Below are positions 1 to 8,721 of a DNA stretch of 64,000 nucleotides, piece after piece. The stretch lies in contig SXSI01000047.1 of the NCBI GenBank assembly GCA_005792285.1, positions 102,058-166,057 on the forward strand. Reading direction: 5' to 3'. The stretch is from Bacteroidota bacterium. Its GTDB lineage: Bacteria; Bacteroidota; Ignavibacteria; UBA10030; UBA8401. The translations under genes were made by a program, and so were the position numbers. The notes under the pieces were generated by a model. It did not search any database. It worked only from the letters and a program-made list of their open reading frames with translations, and was not told where the DNA came from. The first letter of the stretch is position 1. The number at the start of each line of letters is the position of its first letter.

Positions 1-639
1 AAAAACAATTAACGGTAATTTATTTTCTTTGCAAAGTGTAATTGCAGTTAGATCCATAACTTTAAGATTTCTTTTTAGAACTTCAGAATAAGTAGTTGAC
101 TCATATTTTTTAGCTTTAGAATTTTTTTCTGGGTCGTCCGAATAAATTCCGTCGACTCGTGTACCTTTAATAATTACTTCAGCATTTATTTCTACTGCAC
201 GAAGAACTGCGGCAGTATCAGTTGTAAAATATGGATTTCCAGTTCCCGCAGCGAAAATTACAATCCTTCCCTTTTCCAAATGTCGGATTGCGCGTCTTCG
301 AATATATGGTTCGGCAATTTTTTCCATTGCAATTGCAGATAGACATCTTGTTTTCAATCCATGTTGTTCTAATGAACTTTGAAACGCTAATGCATTAATA
401 ACTGTCGCGAGCATTCCCATATAATCGCCAGTAGATTTATCAACTCCATCACTTGAATTTTCAACACCACGATAAATATTTCCTCCACCAATTACAATTC
501 CAATTTGAACACCTTTTTCGTGAATTTGTTTTATTTCTGCAGAATATTTATTAAGAATTTCAGAATCAATTCCATATTCCAATTTTCCCATTAACGCTTC
601 ACCACTTAATTTTAAAAGTATTCGTTTATACTTTGCCAT
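1..639 (-). CDS. pyrH: UMP kinase, C-terminus cut by window edge
   Basis: The ORF track misses this gene because its stop lies beyond the left edge. Reading the minus strand from the ATG at 639 gives [16 protein letters not shown], the start of bacterial UMP kinase. The amino-acid-kinase glycine loop follows ([10 protein letters not shown]), then [13 protein letters not shown] and the D-G-I-Y-S-D-D-P segment. UMP kinase makes UDP from UMP with ATP in cytoplasmic pyrimidine synthesis. 213 codons are visible; the family is usually about 235-245 residues, so only the last 25 or so are missing. It follows tsf as in many bacteria, but a strong terminator lies between them. No Shine-Dalgarno is seen. 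Confidence 0.95.
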   Translation of the reverse strand, partial: MAKYKRILLKLSGEALMGKLEYGIDSEILNKYSAEIKQIHEKGVQIGIVIGGGNIYRGVENSSDGVDKSTGDYMGMLATVINALAFQSSLEQHGLKTRCLSAIAMEKIAEPYIRRRAIRHLEKGRIVIFAAGTGNPYFTTDTAAVLRAVEINAEVIIKGTRVDGIYSDDPEKNSKAKKYESTTYSEVLKRNLKVMDLTAITLCKENKLPLIVF

Positions 640-651
640 AATTTATATTCA

Positions 652-680
652 ATGATAAAAAAAAAGGTCTCAAGTTACAA
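652..680 (-). promoter_or_regulatory. candidate pyrH promoter overlapping the tsf terminator
   Basis: On the minus strand, TTGTAA at 680-675 lies in the loop side of the terminator hairpin. It is followed after exactly 17 nt, which include the T-run, by TATCAT at 657-652. Transcription would start about 6-8 nt before the pyrH ATG. AT-rich sequence makes chance matches easy. Read-through from tsf is the alternative. Confidence 0.3.
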
Positions 681-695
681 TAACTGAGACCTTAA
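655..695 (-). terminator. rho-independent terminator after tsf
   Basis: The arms AAGGTCTC/GAGACCTT (8 bp) continue past one bulged A into AGTTA/TAACT (5 bp) closed by a CAA loop. On the minus strand the hairpin is followed by nine consecutive Ts. It begins 8 nt after the tsf stop codon, which is ideal placement for ending the ribosomal-protein transcript. Confidence 0.85.
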
Positions 696-700
696 ATTGG

Positions 701-1561
701 TTATTCACCAAGTTGATATCTTAAAAACCTTTTGACTGTAACTTTTTCTCCGATTTGCTTGCTTGCATCATTTAGAATATCAGTAATAGTTTTTCCTGCG
801 TCTTTAATAAAACTTTGTTCTATTAACACAAATTCCTGATAATATTTTTCTAATCGACCAAGTGATATTTTTTCAGCAATTGCTTCAGGTTTTCCTTCGT
901 TCTTAGCATTGGTTTTATATATTTCTATCTCTTGTAAAATTGTATTTTTTGAAACTGATTTTCTACTGACTACAGTTGGATTCATCGCAGCTATTTGCAT
1001 AGCAATATCTTTTGAAAGAGTTTTCGTTATGTCATTATTTTTTGAAGTAGTTAATTCAACTAACACGCCAATTTTATTTCCCATGTGAGTATAACTATTA
1101 ATTAATCCATCAGAAGTTTTGAAAACTTCTAATCTGCGAATAGCAACTTTCTCACCGATTTTTCCTACCAAATCATTCACTCTGTTTTCAACTGTAACTC
1201 CATCTTGTATTTGATGAGATAAAAGTAGTTCAACATTGCTCAGTTTATTTTCTTCTATAATTGTTAAAAGTTGATTTGCAAAAGAAATAAATTCTTCATT
1301 TCGACCGACAAAATCAGTTTCGCAATTAACTTCTAAAATAATTCCTTCATTTGATTGAGAATTAATTTTAGTAATTATAATTCCTTGCTTTGCAACTCTA
1401 TCAGCTCTTTTTTGTGCAGTTGAAATTCCTTTTTTTCTTAGAACTTCAATTGCTTGTTCAATAATACCATTTGCATCTTCAAGTGCTTTTTTGCAATCCA
1501 TCATTCCTGCACCTGTTTGGTTGCGAAGTGTTTTAACTGCTTCTGCTGAAATATTCGTCAT
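701..1561 (-). CDS. tsf: elongation factor Ts
   Basis: EF-Ts is the nucleotide-exchange factor that recharges EF-Tu with GTP during translation. The N-terminal UBA-like helices carry TGAGMMDCKKAL (about residues 16-27). The EF-Tu-contacting TDFVGRN motif is intact (about 82-88), followed by the dimerisation and core repeats. At 286 residues it is a normal full-length bacterial EF-Ts. It lies directly downstream of rpsB (30 nt gap), the near-universal rpsB-tsf pair, and ends in a strong terminator. No Shine-Dalgarno precedes the ATG; the leader is A/T only. Confidence 0.97.
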   Translation of the reverse strand: MTNISAEAVKTLRNQTGAGMMDCKKALEDANGIIEQAIEVLRKKGISTAQKRADRVAKQGIIITKINSQSNEGIILEVNCETDFVGRNEEFISFANQLLTIIEENKLSNVELLLSHQIQDGVTVENRVNDLVGKIGEKVAIRRLEVFKTSDGLINSYTHMGNKIGVLVELTTSKNNDITKTLSKDIAMQIAAMNPTVVSRKSVSKNTILQEIEIYKTNAKNEGKPEAIAEKISLGRLEKYYQEFVLIEQSFIKDAGKTITDILNDASKQIGEKVTVKRFLRYQLGE

Positions 1562-1591
1562 CTTTATTTAAAATTTATTTTTTTATTAATT

Positions 1592-2332
1592 CTATTTAAC
1601 AATCTCTTTTTCATCTGCACTCACAGATTCTTCTTTTAATTTTGCTTTTGCAGCTTCTTTACCTTCAAGGATTGCATCTGCAATTGTTTCAGTAATAAGT
1701 TGAATAGATTTAATTGCATCATCGTTCGAAGGAATAATATAATCGATATTTTCAGTATCACAATTTGTGTCAACAATTGCAAAAACTGGAATATTCAATC
1801 GTGCTGCTTCTTTAATTGCAATAGATTCTTTTTTAACATCAACTACAAATAATGCGCCTGGTAGTCGATTCATTTCAACTACACCAGCTAAAGTTTTTCC
1901 CAATTTTTCTCTTTCTCTTTTAAGATTAAGAGCTTCTTTTTTTGTAATTTTGTCGAAAGTGCCATCTAATTCCATTTTTTCGATATTAGTATATCGCTTT
2001 ACACTTTTTCTAATTGTTGTGAAATTAGTAAGAGCGCCACCCATCCATCTTTCAGTTACCCAAAATTCTTCTGATCTTTTGGCTTGTTCAGTTACAACTT
2101 CTCTTGCTTGTTTTTTTGTTCCAACAAATAAAACTCGTTTACCTTCAGCAACAATTTTTGAAATTGCAGTTGATGCGTCTTCCAACATCTCTTGTGTTTT
2201 TTTCAAATCTACAATATGAATTCCATTGCGTTCCATAAAAATATATGGTTTCATTTTTGGATTCCAACGGCTGGCTAAATGTCCGAAGTGTGATCCGGCG
2301 GTCATGAGTTGTTCTAGTGATACTCTTGGCAT
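1592..2332 (-). CDS. rpsB: 30S ribosomal protein uS2
   Basis: Structural protein of the small ribosomal subunit head. Recognisable uS2 signatures include SHFGHLASRWNPKMKPYIF near the N-terminus, LFVGTKKQARE, RWMGGALTNF and LPGALFVVD. The last 25 residues are a lysine/glutamate tail typical of variable S2 C-termini; total length is 246. Unlike its neighbours it has a good Shine-Dalgarno, AAGGAG about 6 nt before the ATG. It is separated from rpsI by a leader of about 106 nt, while the other genes of the cluster lie closer together. Confidence 0.97.
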   Translation of the reverse strand: MPRVSLEQLMTAGSHFGHLASRWNPKMKPYIFMERNGIHIVDLKKTQEMLEDASTAISKIVAEGKRVLFVGTKKQAREVVTEQAKRSEEFWVTERWMGGALTNFTTIRKSVKRYTNIEKMELDGTFDKITKKEALNLKREREKLGKTLAGVVEMNRLPGALFVVDVKKESIAIKEAARLNIPVFAIVDTNCDTENIDYIIPSNDDAIKSIQLITETIADAILEGKEAAKAKLKEESVSADEKEIVK

Positions 2333-2438
2333 GTTTACTCCTTTTTTAGTTTTTAACTTTTACCTTCATCATTCGAAGTCGGGACTTTCAAAAGAAAGCA
2401 CTTCCGAGATCGTCAGAAAGTATGTTTGATTTATAAAA
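2333..2438 (-). promoter_or_regulatory. rpsB leader with stem-loop
   Basis: This is the 106-nt gap between the rpsI stop and the rpsB start. On the minus strand it can form a stem-loop at about 2406-2374: an inner CTTTC/GAAAG stem with a TTTT loop and an outer GAAGT/ACTTC stem. No T-run follows, so it is not an obvious terminator. Ribosomal protein leaders, including rpsB leaders in other phyla, often bind the encoded protein. That role is inference here. Confidence 0.35.
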
Positions 2439-2834
2439 TTATCGTTTCGAGAACTGGAATCGTTTTCGAGCTTTTTTGCGTCCGTATTTTTTTCTTTCAA
2501 CCATTCTTGAATCTCTGGTCAACAATTCATTTTTACGTAACACAGTTTTGTTTTCATCATTAACTTTTACAAGAGCGCGAGCAATTCCTAATTGTAACGC
2601 TCCGGCTTGCCCTGTTGGTCCGCCACCTTCAACTCGTGCAAAAATATCGTATTTGTCTACCGACTCTGTTACTAAAAATGGTTTTTTAACTTTTGTTGTT
2701 AAAGTCTGATATTTAAAATATGAATCGAGAGGTTTTTGATTTACTGTAATATTACCATTTCCAAATGTCAAAATAATTCTGGCAATTGATGTTTTTCTTC
2801 GACCAAGGGTATTTATTTTTAGTTCACTATGCAT
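2439..2834 (-). CDS. rpsI: 30S ribosomal protein uS9
   Basis: Small-subunit head protein whose basic C-terminal tail reaches the P-site tRNA. The family core is visible: LGRRKTSIARI near the start, VEGGGPTGQAGALQLGIARAL in the middle, and the diagnostic C-terminal RMVERKKYGRKKARKRFQFSKR, ending in the conserved S-K-R. At 131 residues the length is normal. It follows rplM by 11 nt, the conserved rplM-rpsI pair. Confidence 0.97.
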   Translation of the reverse strand: MHSELKINTLGRRKTSIARIILTFGNGNITVNQKPLDSYFKYQTLTTKVKKPFLVTESVDKYDIFARVEGGGPTGQAGALQLGIARALVKVNDENKTVLRKNELLTRDSRMVERKKYGRKKARKRFQFSKR

Positions 2835-2845
2835 ATAGAATTATT

Positions 2846-3286
2846 TTACAATTGAATTGTTTCTGGCAATTGAGCAGAATGTGGATGCTCTGGACCAGCG
2901 TAAACTTTTAATTTTTTTAGAATTTGTCTTCCAAGTGTATTTTTTGGAATCATTCCTTGAACTGCATATTCAATTACACGCTCAGGATGATCTTTAATTA
3001 CTTCACGGAATTTTTCAAAAATAGCGCCACCTGGATAACCTGTATTTCGAAAATATCTTTTCTGTTCGAGTCGTTTACCAGTAAATTTAACTTTATCTGC
3101 ATTTATTACGATAATAAAATCACCGCAATCTGCATTTGGAGTATAAGTTGGTTTATGTTTTCCTCGAAGTAAATGAGCAATTCGTGACGAAAAGCGACCG
3201 ACAATTTTATCAGTTGCATCGACTACAAACCATTTCTTTGGTATTTCTGATTCTGTAAAATAATGTGTTGTTTTATCTTTTAGCAT
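2846..3286 (-). CDS. rplM: 50S ribosomal protein uL13
   Basis: Large-subunit protein. Its N-terminal half carries WFVVDATDKIVGRFSSRIA, LRGKHKPTYTP, GDFIIVINADKVKFTG and the YFRNTGYPGG segment typical of L13. The second half has the VQGMIPKNTLGRQ motif. Length is 146, as expected. It is the first gene of the rplM-rpsI-rpsB-tsf transcript, with a promoter-like pair of hexamers just upstream. Confidence 0.97.
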   Translation of the reverse strand: MLKDKTTHYFTESEIPKKWFVVDATDKIVGRFSSRIAHLLRGKHKPTYTPNADCGDFIIVINADKVKFTGKRLEQKRYFRNTGYPGGAIFEKFREVIKDHPERVIEYAVQGMIPKNTLGRQILKKLKVYAGPEHPHSAQLPETIQL

Positions 3287-3311
3287 AATATTTGGGGTTT
3301 AAAAAGCAGGA

Positions 3312-3342
3312 CAATAATAGTATCTTTTCTTTACTTTTACAA
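3312..3342 (-). promoter_or_regulatory. promoter for rplM-rpsI-rpsB-tsf
   Basis: On the minus strand TTGTAA (3342-3337) is followed after 17 nt by TATTATTG (3319-3312). This is near the Bacteroidota -33/-7 pattern TTG-N20-TAnnTTTG, with one mismatch. A start about 5 nt downstream would give a leader of roughly 21 nt before rplM. Confidence 0.55.
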
Positions 3343-3362
3343 GAGTTATTTATGCTCTCTCA

Positions 3363-4547
3363 TTAATTCATTTCAGTTGTGCTTTCAAGTATTTGCTTTA
3401 AAGTTTGCAAAAATCTACCAGCCATTGCACCATCAATAACTCTATGATCGCAAGAAAGTGTAACTTTCATTACTTTTCCAATTACTATTTTATTTGCTGA
3501 TACTATTGGCTTTTCAACAACTGTTCCAACAGCTAAAATTGCTGATTCTGGTGGATTTATGATTGCTGTAAAATTTTCCACATCGAACATTCCGAGGTTA
3601 CTAATTGTAAATGTGCTTCCTTGAAATTCTTCTGGCTTTAATTTTCTTTCTTTTGATTTAATTGCCAATTGTTTTATTTCTGAAGAAATTTCTTGCAACG
3701 ATTTATTATTTGAATTTCTAACAACTGGAGTTGTCAGCCCTTCATCGGTTGAAACAGCTACTCCAATATCAATTTTTTTATGATAAACAATTGAGTCATG
3801 ATTCCAAGATGAGTTTACTTCAGGGTGTTTTTGAATTGCAATTGAAACTGCTCTTACAATAAAATCATTGTAACTAATTTTAACATTTTTTTCTGAATTA
3901 ATTTTCTCGCGCATCTCGGCTACTTTATCCATTCTTATTTCAATTGTAACATAAAAATGTGGAGCAATAACTTTACTTGCAGAAAGTCTTCGTGCAATTG
4001 TTTTACGCATTAATGAAATTGGAATTCTATTTACATCTTCATCAGAAAATTTTACATTCGAAACTAGTGAGTAATTTTCTACATCTTGTTTTACAATTCT
4101 TCCCAATGGCCCAGTTCCAACTAAATAATTTAGTTCGACACCCTTTTCAATTGCAATTCGCTTTGCAAGTGGTGATGCTTTAATACGTTTATCTGAAGTA
4201 GATATTTTTGAAACTGTAGTTTTTGTTGTTTTCGATATTTCTGATGATGCACTTTTTTTATTTTCAAATTTTTTTGTTTCCGTTTTTAATAAATTAGAAA
4301 AATCCTCTCCGGCTTTTCCTATTATAACTAAAGGTGCTCCAATTTTAACAGCTTCTTTTTCTTTTGCAAATAATTTTAAAATTACTCCACTTTCGTAAGC
4401 TTCCAATTCCATGTCAGCTTTATCGGATTGTATTTCTGCAATAATTTCTCCCTGCTTAATTGTATCCCCCTCATTTTTTTTCCATTTAAGAATAATTCCC
4501 TCTTCCATGGTGTCACTTAATTTCGGCATGTCAATTCTTGTAGCCAT
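3363..4547 (-). CDS. pdhC: pyruvate dehydrogenase E2, dihydrolipoamide acetyltransferase
   Basis: E2 core of the pyruvate dehydrogenase complex. It carries the swinging lipoyl arm and moves the acetyl group to CoA. Residues 1-76 are a lipoyl domain with the modified lysine in SDKAD (K43). A charged linker leads to a peripheral-subunit-binding domain at about 122-160 (ASPLAKRIAIEKGV, GTGPLGRIVKQDVE). The catalytic domain ends with SCDHRVIDG (about 365-373), containing the catalytic His. It is the last gene of the 2-oxoacid dehydrogenase operon, 5 nt after pdhB, so acetyl transfer is preferred over other acyl groups. Confidence 0.92.
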   Translation of the reverse strand: MATRIDMPKLSDTMEEGIILKWKKNEGDTIKQGEIIAEIQSDKADMELEAYESGVILKLFAKEKEAVKIGAPLVIIGKAGEDFSNLLKTETKKFENKKSASSEISKTTKTTVSKISTSDKRIKASPLAKRIAIEKGVELNYLVGTGPLGRIVKQDVENYSLVSNVKFSDEDVNRIPISLMRKTIARRLSASKVIAPHFYVTIEIRMDKVAEMREKINSEKNVKISYNDFIVRAVSIAIQKHPEVNSSWNHDSIVYHKKIDIGVAVSTDEGLTTPVVRNSNNKSLQEISSEIKQLAIKSKERKLKPEEFQGSTFTISNLGMFDVENFTAIINPPESAILAVGTVVEKPIVSANKIVIGKVMKVTLSCDHRVIDGAMAGRFLQTLKQILESTTEMN

Positions 4548-4552
4548 TTATT

Positions 4553-5533
4553 TTATCTGTTTAATGATTGATGAACTGCTTCAATTACTTTTTCTACATT
4601 TGGAATTGCTTCATACTCTAAATTTTCTGCGTATGGCATCGGAACATCTGCACCATTAATATTTATAATCGGTGAATCTAAATAATCAAATGCTTGTGAG
4701 CTAACTCGTTTTGCAATTTCTGAACCAACACTTGCAAATGGCCAAGAATCTTCTACTATTACAAGATGATTAGTTTTAATTACTGAATTAATTATTAATT
4801 CTTCATCAAGTGGACGAAGTGTACGAGGATCAATTACTTCGCAATCAATTCCTTCATGTGAAAGTTGTTCCGCGGCTTTTAAAGCAACAGGCAACATTTT
4901 TGTCCAAGCGACAATTGTAATATCTCTTCCTTCTCTTTTAATATCACCAACTCCAAGTGGAATTAAATATTCTTCAGATGGTACTTCTCCTTTAATACTG
5001 TACATCAATTCACTTTCCAAAAACATTACAGGATTATCATCTCGAATTGCAGATTTCAACAATCCCTTCGCATCGTACGGAGTTGAACAAGTTACAACTT
5101 TCAATCCGGGAACATGTGCAAGCATAGATTCCAAAGCTTGAGAATGTTGACTGCCGAGCATGTGCGCTGGACCATTTGGTGCACGAACAACAATTGGACA
5201 ATTAAATTGTCCTGCGGACATGTATCGAAGTTTTGCTGCATTATTAAAAATCTGATCGAATGCAAGAATTGCAAAATTCCAAGTCATAATTTCTACAATC
5301 GGACGAAGTCCTGTCATCGCAGCACCAATTCCAATTCCTGTAAATCCGGCTTCAGAAATTGGTGTATCAATAACTCTTTTCGAACCAAATTTTTCTAACA
5401 TTCCTTGTGTAACTTTATACGCTCCGTTATATTCTGCAACTTCTTCTCCCATTATAAAAATATTTGGATCGCGTTCCATCTCTTCACACATCGCTTGATT
5501 CAAAGCTTCTCGTATTTGTAAATTCTGTATCAT
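4553..5533 (-). CDS. pdhB: pyruvate dehydrogenase E1 beta subunit
   Basis: Beta half of the thiamine-diphosphate-dependent E1, which forms an alpha2beta2 tetramer that decarboxylates pyruvate. Clear signatures are FIMGEEVAEYNGAYKVTQGM, RVIDTPISEAGFTGIGIGAA, APNGPAHMLGSQHSQ, and the transketolase C-terminal segment EVIDPRTLRPLD followed by VEDSWPFASVGSEIA. Length is 326, normal for PdhB. It starts 1 nt after pdhA ends, so the two subunits are translationally linked. Confidence 0.93.
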   Translation of the reverse strand: MIQNLQIREALNQAMCEEMERDPNIFIMGEEVAEYNGAYKVTQGMLEKFGSKRVIDTPISEAGFTGIGIGAAMTGLRPIVEIMTWNFAILAFDQIFNNAAKLRYMSAGQFNCPIVVRAPNGPAHMLGSQHSQALESMLAHVPGLKVVTCSTPYDAKGLLKSAIRDDNPVMFLESELMYSIKGEVPSEEYLIPLGVGDIKREGRDITIVAWTKMLPVALKAAEQLSHEGIDCEVIDPRTLRPLDEELIINSVIKTNHLVIVEDSWPFASVGSEIAKRVSSQAFDYLDSPIININGADVPMPYAENLEYEAIPNVEKVIEAVHQSLNR

Positions 5534-5534
5534 T

Positions 5535-6557
5535 TTAATTTTTGTAAACGTTTTGATAAAGATAATCTAACGGTGGTTGATCGCTTTTTTCTGCAAATTC
5601 AACACATTCAATAACTTTATTTTTAATTTCTGATTCGAAATTTTCAATTTCAGATTCTGAAATTATTTTATCTTCTATAAGTTGGTTGCCAAAAATAATA
5701 ATTGGATCATTCACTTTTGCTAATTCAACTTCCTCTTTTGCGCGATATGTTGCGGGATCAGACATTGAATGCCCTTTGAATCTATAAGTAATTGCTTCAA
5801 GAAGAGTTGGCATTGAATTTGTACGCGCAATATTTACTGCATCCTTCATAGTTTTGTATGCTTCAATAATATTCATTCCATCGAAAGAACCTCTATTCAT
5901 ATCTAAATATTTTCCTGTGCGATAAAGTTCATTCCCGGCAAATGATCGTTCAATTGAAGTTCCCATTCCATATTTATTATTTTCGATTATAAAAATAACT
6001 GGCAACTTCCAAAGTTGAGCCATATTCAAAGTTTCAAAAAATATTCCCTGATTAATTGCTGCATCACCAAAATAACAAATTGCAATATTATCTGTCCCCA
6101 AATATTTTGCAGAAAATGCAGCTCCGGCAGCTAATGGAATATGAGCGCCAACAATTCCATAACCTCCCATAAAATTAATTTCAGAATCAATAAGATGCAT
6201 CGATCCGCCAACTCCTTTTGTAATTCCGGAATGTTTTCCAAATAATTCTGCCATAATTAATTTTGGATCCATTCCCCGTGCTAATGCTTGACCATGATCT
6301 CTGTATGATGCATAAATAAAATCTTTATTATTGAGCGCGGAAATTGTTCCGACTGCTACAGCTTCTTGACCGATATATAAATGACAGAATCCGGAAATTT
6401 TTCCTTTTCCATATTCTTGTGAACATCGCTCTTCAAATCTTCTGATGAGCAACATTTTTTTATACATCGCAATCAACTGTTGATGTGAAAGATCTGTGTA
6501 ATCGTTTTTTCTCAACTTTGGAGATGAAATATTTTTTGTACTTGTAGAAGCTTCCAA
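5535..6557 (-). CDS. pdhA: pyruvate dehydrogenase E1 alpha subunit
   Basis: Alpha half of E1, holding the thiamine-diphosphate motif GDAAINQG followed about 30 residues later by ENN, which ligates Mg2+ and the cofactor. Also typical are the RRFEERCSQEYGKGKISGF opening, GVGGSMHL and the RFKGHSMSDPATYR phosphorylation-loop region. Length is 340. Its position beside pdhB and pdhC supports pyruvate as the substrate, in contrast to the fused E1 upstream in the same operon. Confidence 0.93.
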   Translation of the reverse strand: MEASTSTKNISSPKLRKNDYTDLSHQQLIAMYKKMLLIRRFEERCSQEYGKGKISGFCHLYIGQEAVAVGTISALNNKDFIYASYRDHGQALARGMDPKLIMAELFGKHSGITKGVGGSMHLIDSEINFMGGYGIVGAHIPLAAGAAFSAKYLGTDNIAICYFGDAAINQGIFFETLNMAQLWKLPVIFIIENNKYGMGTSIERSFAGNELYRTGKYLDMNRGSFDGMNIIEAYKTMKDAVNIARTNSMPTLLEAITYRFKGHSMSDPATYRAKEEVELAKVNDPIIIFGNQLIEDKIISESEIENFESEIKNKVIECVEFAEKSDQPPLDYLYQNVYKN

Positions 6558-6566
6558 TTGATTTTT

Positions 6567-7451
6567 TTAAAGTTGTTCAGAAGCATGATACGAGCTTCTT
6601 ACTAAAGGTCCAGATTCAACATGTTTGAATCCCATTTGTAAACTTTTTTCTTTTATTAAAGAAAATTCTGAAGGATGAACAAATCTTTCGACAGGAAGAT
6701 GTTCTTTTGTTGGCTGAAGATATTGGCCAACAGTTAAAATATCACACTCAACTGCTCTTAAATCACTTATTGTATCCATCACTTCATCGATTTTTTCTCC
6801 AAGTCCAAGCATAATTCCGGATTTAGTTAAAAATCCTCTTTGCTTAGCGCGATAAAGAACTTCCAATGACCGATTAAAATGTGCTTGTGGCCTGACTCTT
6901 TTATAAAGTCGCGGAACAGTTTCAATATTATGATTTAAAATATCTGGTTGCGAATCGAGAACTATATTTAATGCAATCTCACTTCCAAGAAAATCAGGAA
7001 TCAAAACTTCTATTCTGCAATTTGAATCTCGACTTCTTATTTCATGAATTGTATTTGCAAAAATATGAGCTCCGCCATCAACAAGTTCATCACGATTAAC
7101 AGAAGTAATTACAACATGCCGAAGATTCATAATTGAAATTGTTTCAGCAACACGTCGAGGTTCATCCTCATCAACAAATCCCATCGAGCCTGTTTTAACT
7201 GCACAGAATCCACAACTTCTTGTACAAGTATCTCCAAGAATCATAAATGTTGCAGTTCCTAAATTCCAACATTCACCAATATTTGGACATCTAGCTTCTT
7301 CGCAAACTGTGTTTAAATTATTTTTGGAAAGTAATTGTTTTATTTTTGAATAATTTTCTCCACTGGGAAGTTTTGCTTTTAACCAATCTGGTTTACGTGG
7401 AGGTAAATTATTAGTTCGTTCAACAGAAATTTCTTGAATTAGAAACTGCAT
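6567..7451 (-). CDS. lipA: lipoyl synthase (radical SAM)
   Basis: Inserts two sulfurs into octanoyl groups on E2 proteins to make lipoyl arms. It shows the auxiliary-cluster motif CEEARCPNIGEC, the radical-SAM CTRSCGFC motif and the C-terminal RSSYHA motif (the serine ligates the auxiliary Fe-S cluster). The 294-residue length is normal. It lies between the two E2 genes whose products it modifies, 4 nt after one and 9 nt before pdhA. Confidence 0.97.
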   Translation of the reverse strand: MQFLIQEISVERTNNLPPRKPDWLKAKLPSGENYSKIKQLLSKNNLNTVCEEARCPNIGECWNLGTATFMILGDTCTRSCGFCAVKTGSMGFVDEDEPRRVAETISIMNLRHVVITSVNRDELVDGGAHIFANTIHEIRSRDSNCRIEVLIPDFLGSEIALNIVLDSQPDILNHNIETVPRLYKRVRPQAHFNRSLEVLYRAKQRGFLTKSGIMLGLGEKIDEVMDTISDLRAVECDILTVGQYLQPTKEHLPVERFVHPSEFSLIKEKSLQMGFKHVESGPLVRSSYHASEQL

Positions 7452-7455
7452 TGGA

Positions 7456-8691
7456 TTAAACGCTTTGAGTAGTGTTAAAATTTTCTAAATATTCAACCAC
7501 TCGTTGTAGAAATTTCCCACCTAAAGCGCCATCTATTATTCTGTGATCGTACGACATTGAGATATAAACCATTGATCTAATTTTAATTTCATCATTAATA
7601 ATTACCGGTCGTTTTTTAACTGCACCAATTCCAAGTATTGCAACTTGCGGCTGATTGATTATTGGAAAGCCATAAAGATTCCCAAAAATTCCGGGATTTG
7701 TAACTGTAAAAGTTCCGCCTTGAACATCAGTCGGTAAAAGTTTTTTCGATCTTGCTCTCGTGGCTAAATCATTTCCAGATTTTGCAAAATCAGTAATATT
7801 TTTGGATTCCGAATTTTTAATAACAGGAACTATCAATCCACTTTCAAGTGCCACTGCAATTCCGATATTAATTTCTTTGTGAAGTAGAATTGAATCTCCT
7901 TCAATAGAAGAATTTAAATATGGAAAATCTTTCAAAGATTTTGCAACTACCAATAAAAAGAATGGAGTTAAAGTTAGTTTGAAACCTTCTCTTTTTTCAA
8001 AATCAGACTTATTTTTTTCTCTATAATTTACAATTGATGTAACATCGGCTTCGGTAACAGAACCAACATGAGCTGAAGTATGAACACTTCGAACCATATG
8101 TTCAGCAATTAACTTTCTCATATTATCCATTTTAACTACTTCAGATTTTTGAGATGAATCTGTTTTTGGGGTTAAACCTTTTTTCTTTTGTTCAGAAAAA
8201 TTAATTATATCATTTTTGGTTACTCGTCCTTGTGAACCAGTTCCTACAATATTTTCAAGTTCGCTTACTGAAACACCTTCCTCTTTTGCAATATTCAAAA
8301 CAAGTGGAGAGAAAAATTTATCTCCAGAAGTTTCTTTTTGTTTATCAAGATTGAGTTTTACGGTTGCAAAATTTTGGTTACTTGAAGAAGTTTTTACTTC
8401 ATCAACTTTTGGTTGAGATTGAGGAGCTGGAGTATTTACAGAGGCTGCATCATTATTATTTATTCTTGCAATAATTGTGTGAACTGGAACTGTCTTTTGT
8501 TCTTCAACTAAAATTTCAACAAGAGTTCCAGCAGCCGGAGATGGTATCTCGGAATCAACTTTATCGGTACTTATTTCAAGAAGAGTTTCATCTTTACCAA
8601 TTTTCTCCCCAATTTTTTTATACCATTTTGTAATTGTTCCTTCTGCGATACTTTCGCCCATTTGGGGCATTTTAACATCTATAATTGCCAT
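7456..8691 (-). CDS. 2-oxoacid dehydrogenase E2 (branched-chain/2-oxoglutarate type)
   Basis: Second E2 acyltransferase of the operon. The lipoyl domain (1-76) has STDKVDSEIPSP with the lipoyl lysine at about K44. A Q/S/P-rich linker precedes a subunit-binding domain at about 125-165 (FSPLVLNIAKEEGV, GTGSQGRVTKNDI). The catalytic domain closes with SYDHRIIDGALGG. DKVDSE/DHRIIDG is closer to branched-chain or 2-oxoglutarate E2 than to PDH. Its partner just upstream is the fused E1, and the two presumably form one complex; the acyl specificity cannot be read from sequence alone. Confidence 0.85.
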   Translation of the reverse strand: MAIIDVKMPQMGESIAEGTITKWYKKIGEKIGKDETLLEISTDKVDSEIPSPAAGTLVEILVEEQKTVPVHTIIARINNNDAASVNTPAPQSQPKVDEVKTSSSNQNFATVKLNLDKQKETSGDKFFSPLVLNIAKEEGVSVSELENIVGTGSQGRVTKNDIINFSEQKKKGLTPKTDSSQKSEVVKMDNMRKLIAEHMVRSVHTSAHVGSVTEADVTSIVNYREKNKSDFEKREGFKLTLTPFFLLVVAKSLKDFPYLNSSIEGDSILLHKEINIGIAVALESGLIVPVIKNSESKNITDFAKSGNDLATRARSKKLLPTDVQGGTFTVTNPGIFGNLYGFPIINQPQVAILGIGAVKKRPVIINDEIKIRSMVYISMSYDHRIIDGALGGKFLQRVVEYLENFNTTQSV

Positions 8692-8721
8692 AATATTAAA
8701 TTAAGTTAGTGAAAATTTATT

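Noticed and set aside
1767-2219. Plus-strand 150-residue ORF inside rpsB
   Set aside because: A shadow of the rpsB frame: low-complexity composition, no start context, and a certain gene on the other strand.
3343-3362. Possible terminator between pdhC and rplM (AGAG...CTCT)
   Set aside because: A 4-bp stem without a T-run; too weak.
5114-5398. Cys-rich 94-residue plus-strand ORF with apparent CxxC patterns
   Set aside because: An antisense shadow of pdhB; the cysteines come from reversed Thr/Ala codons.
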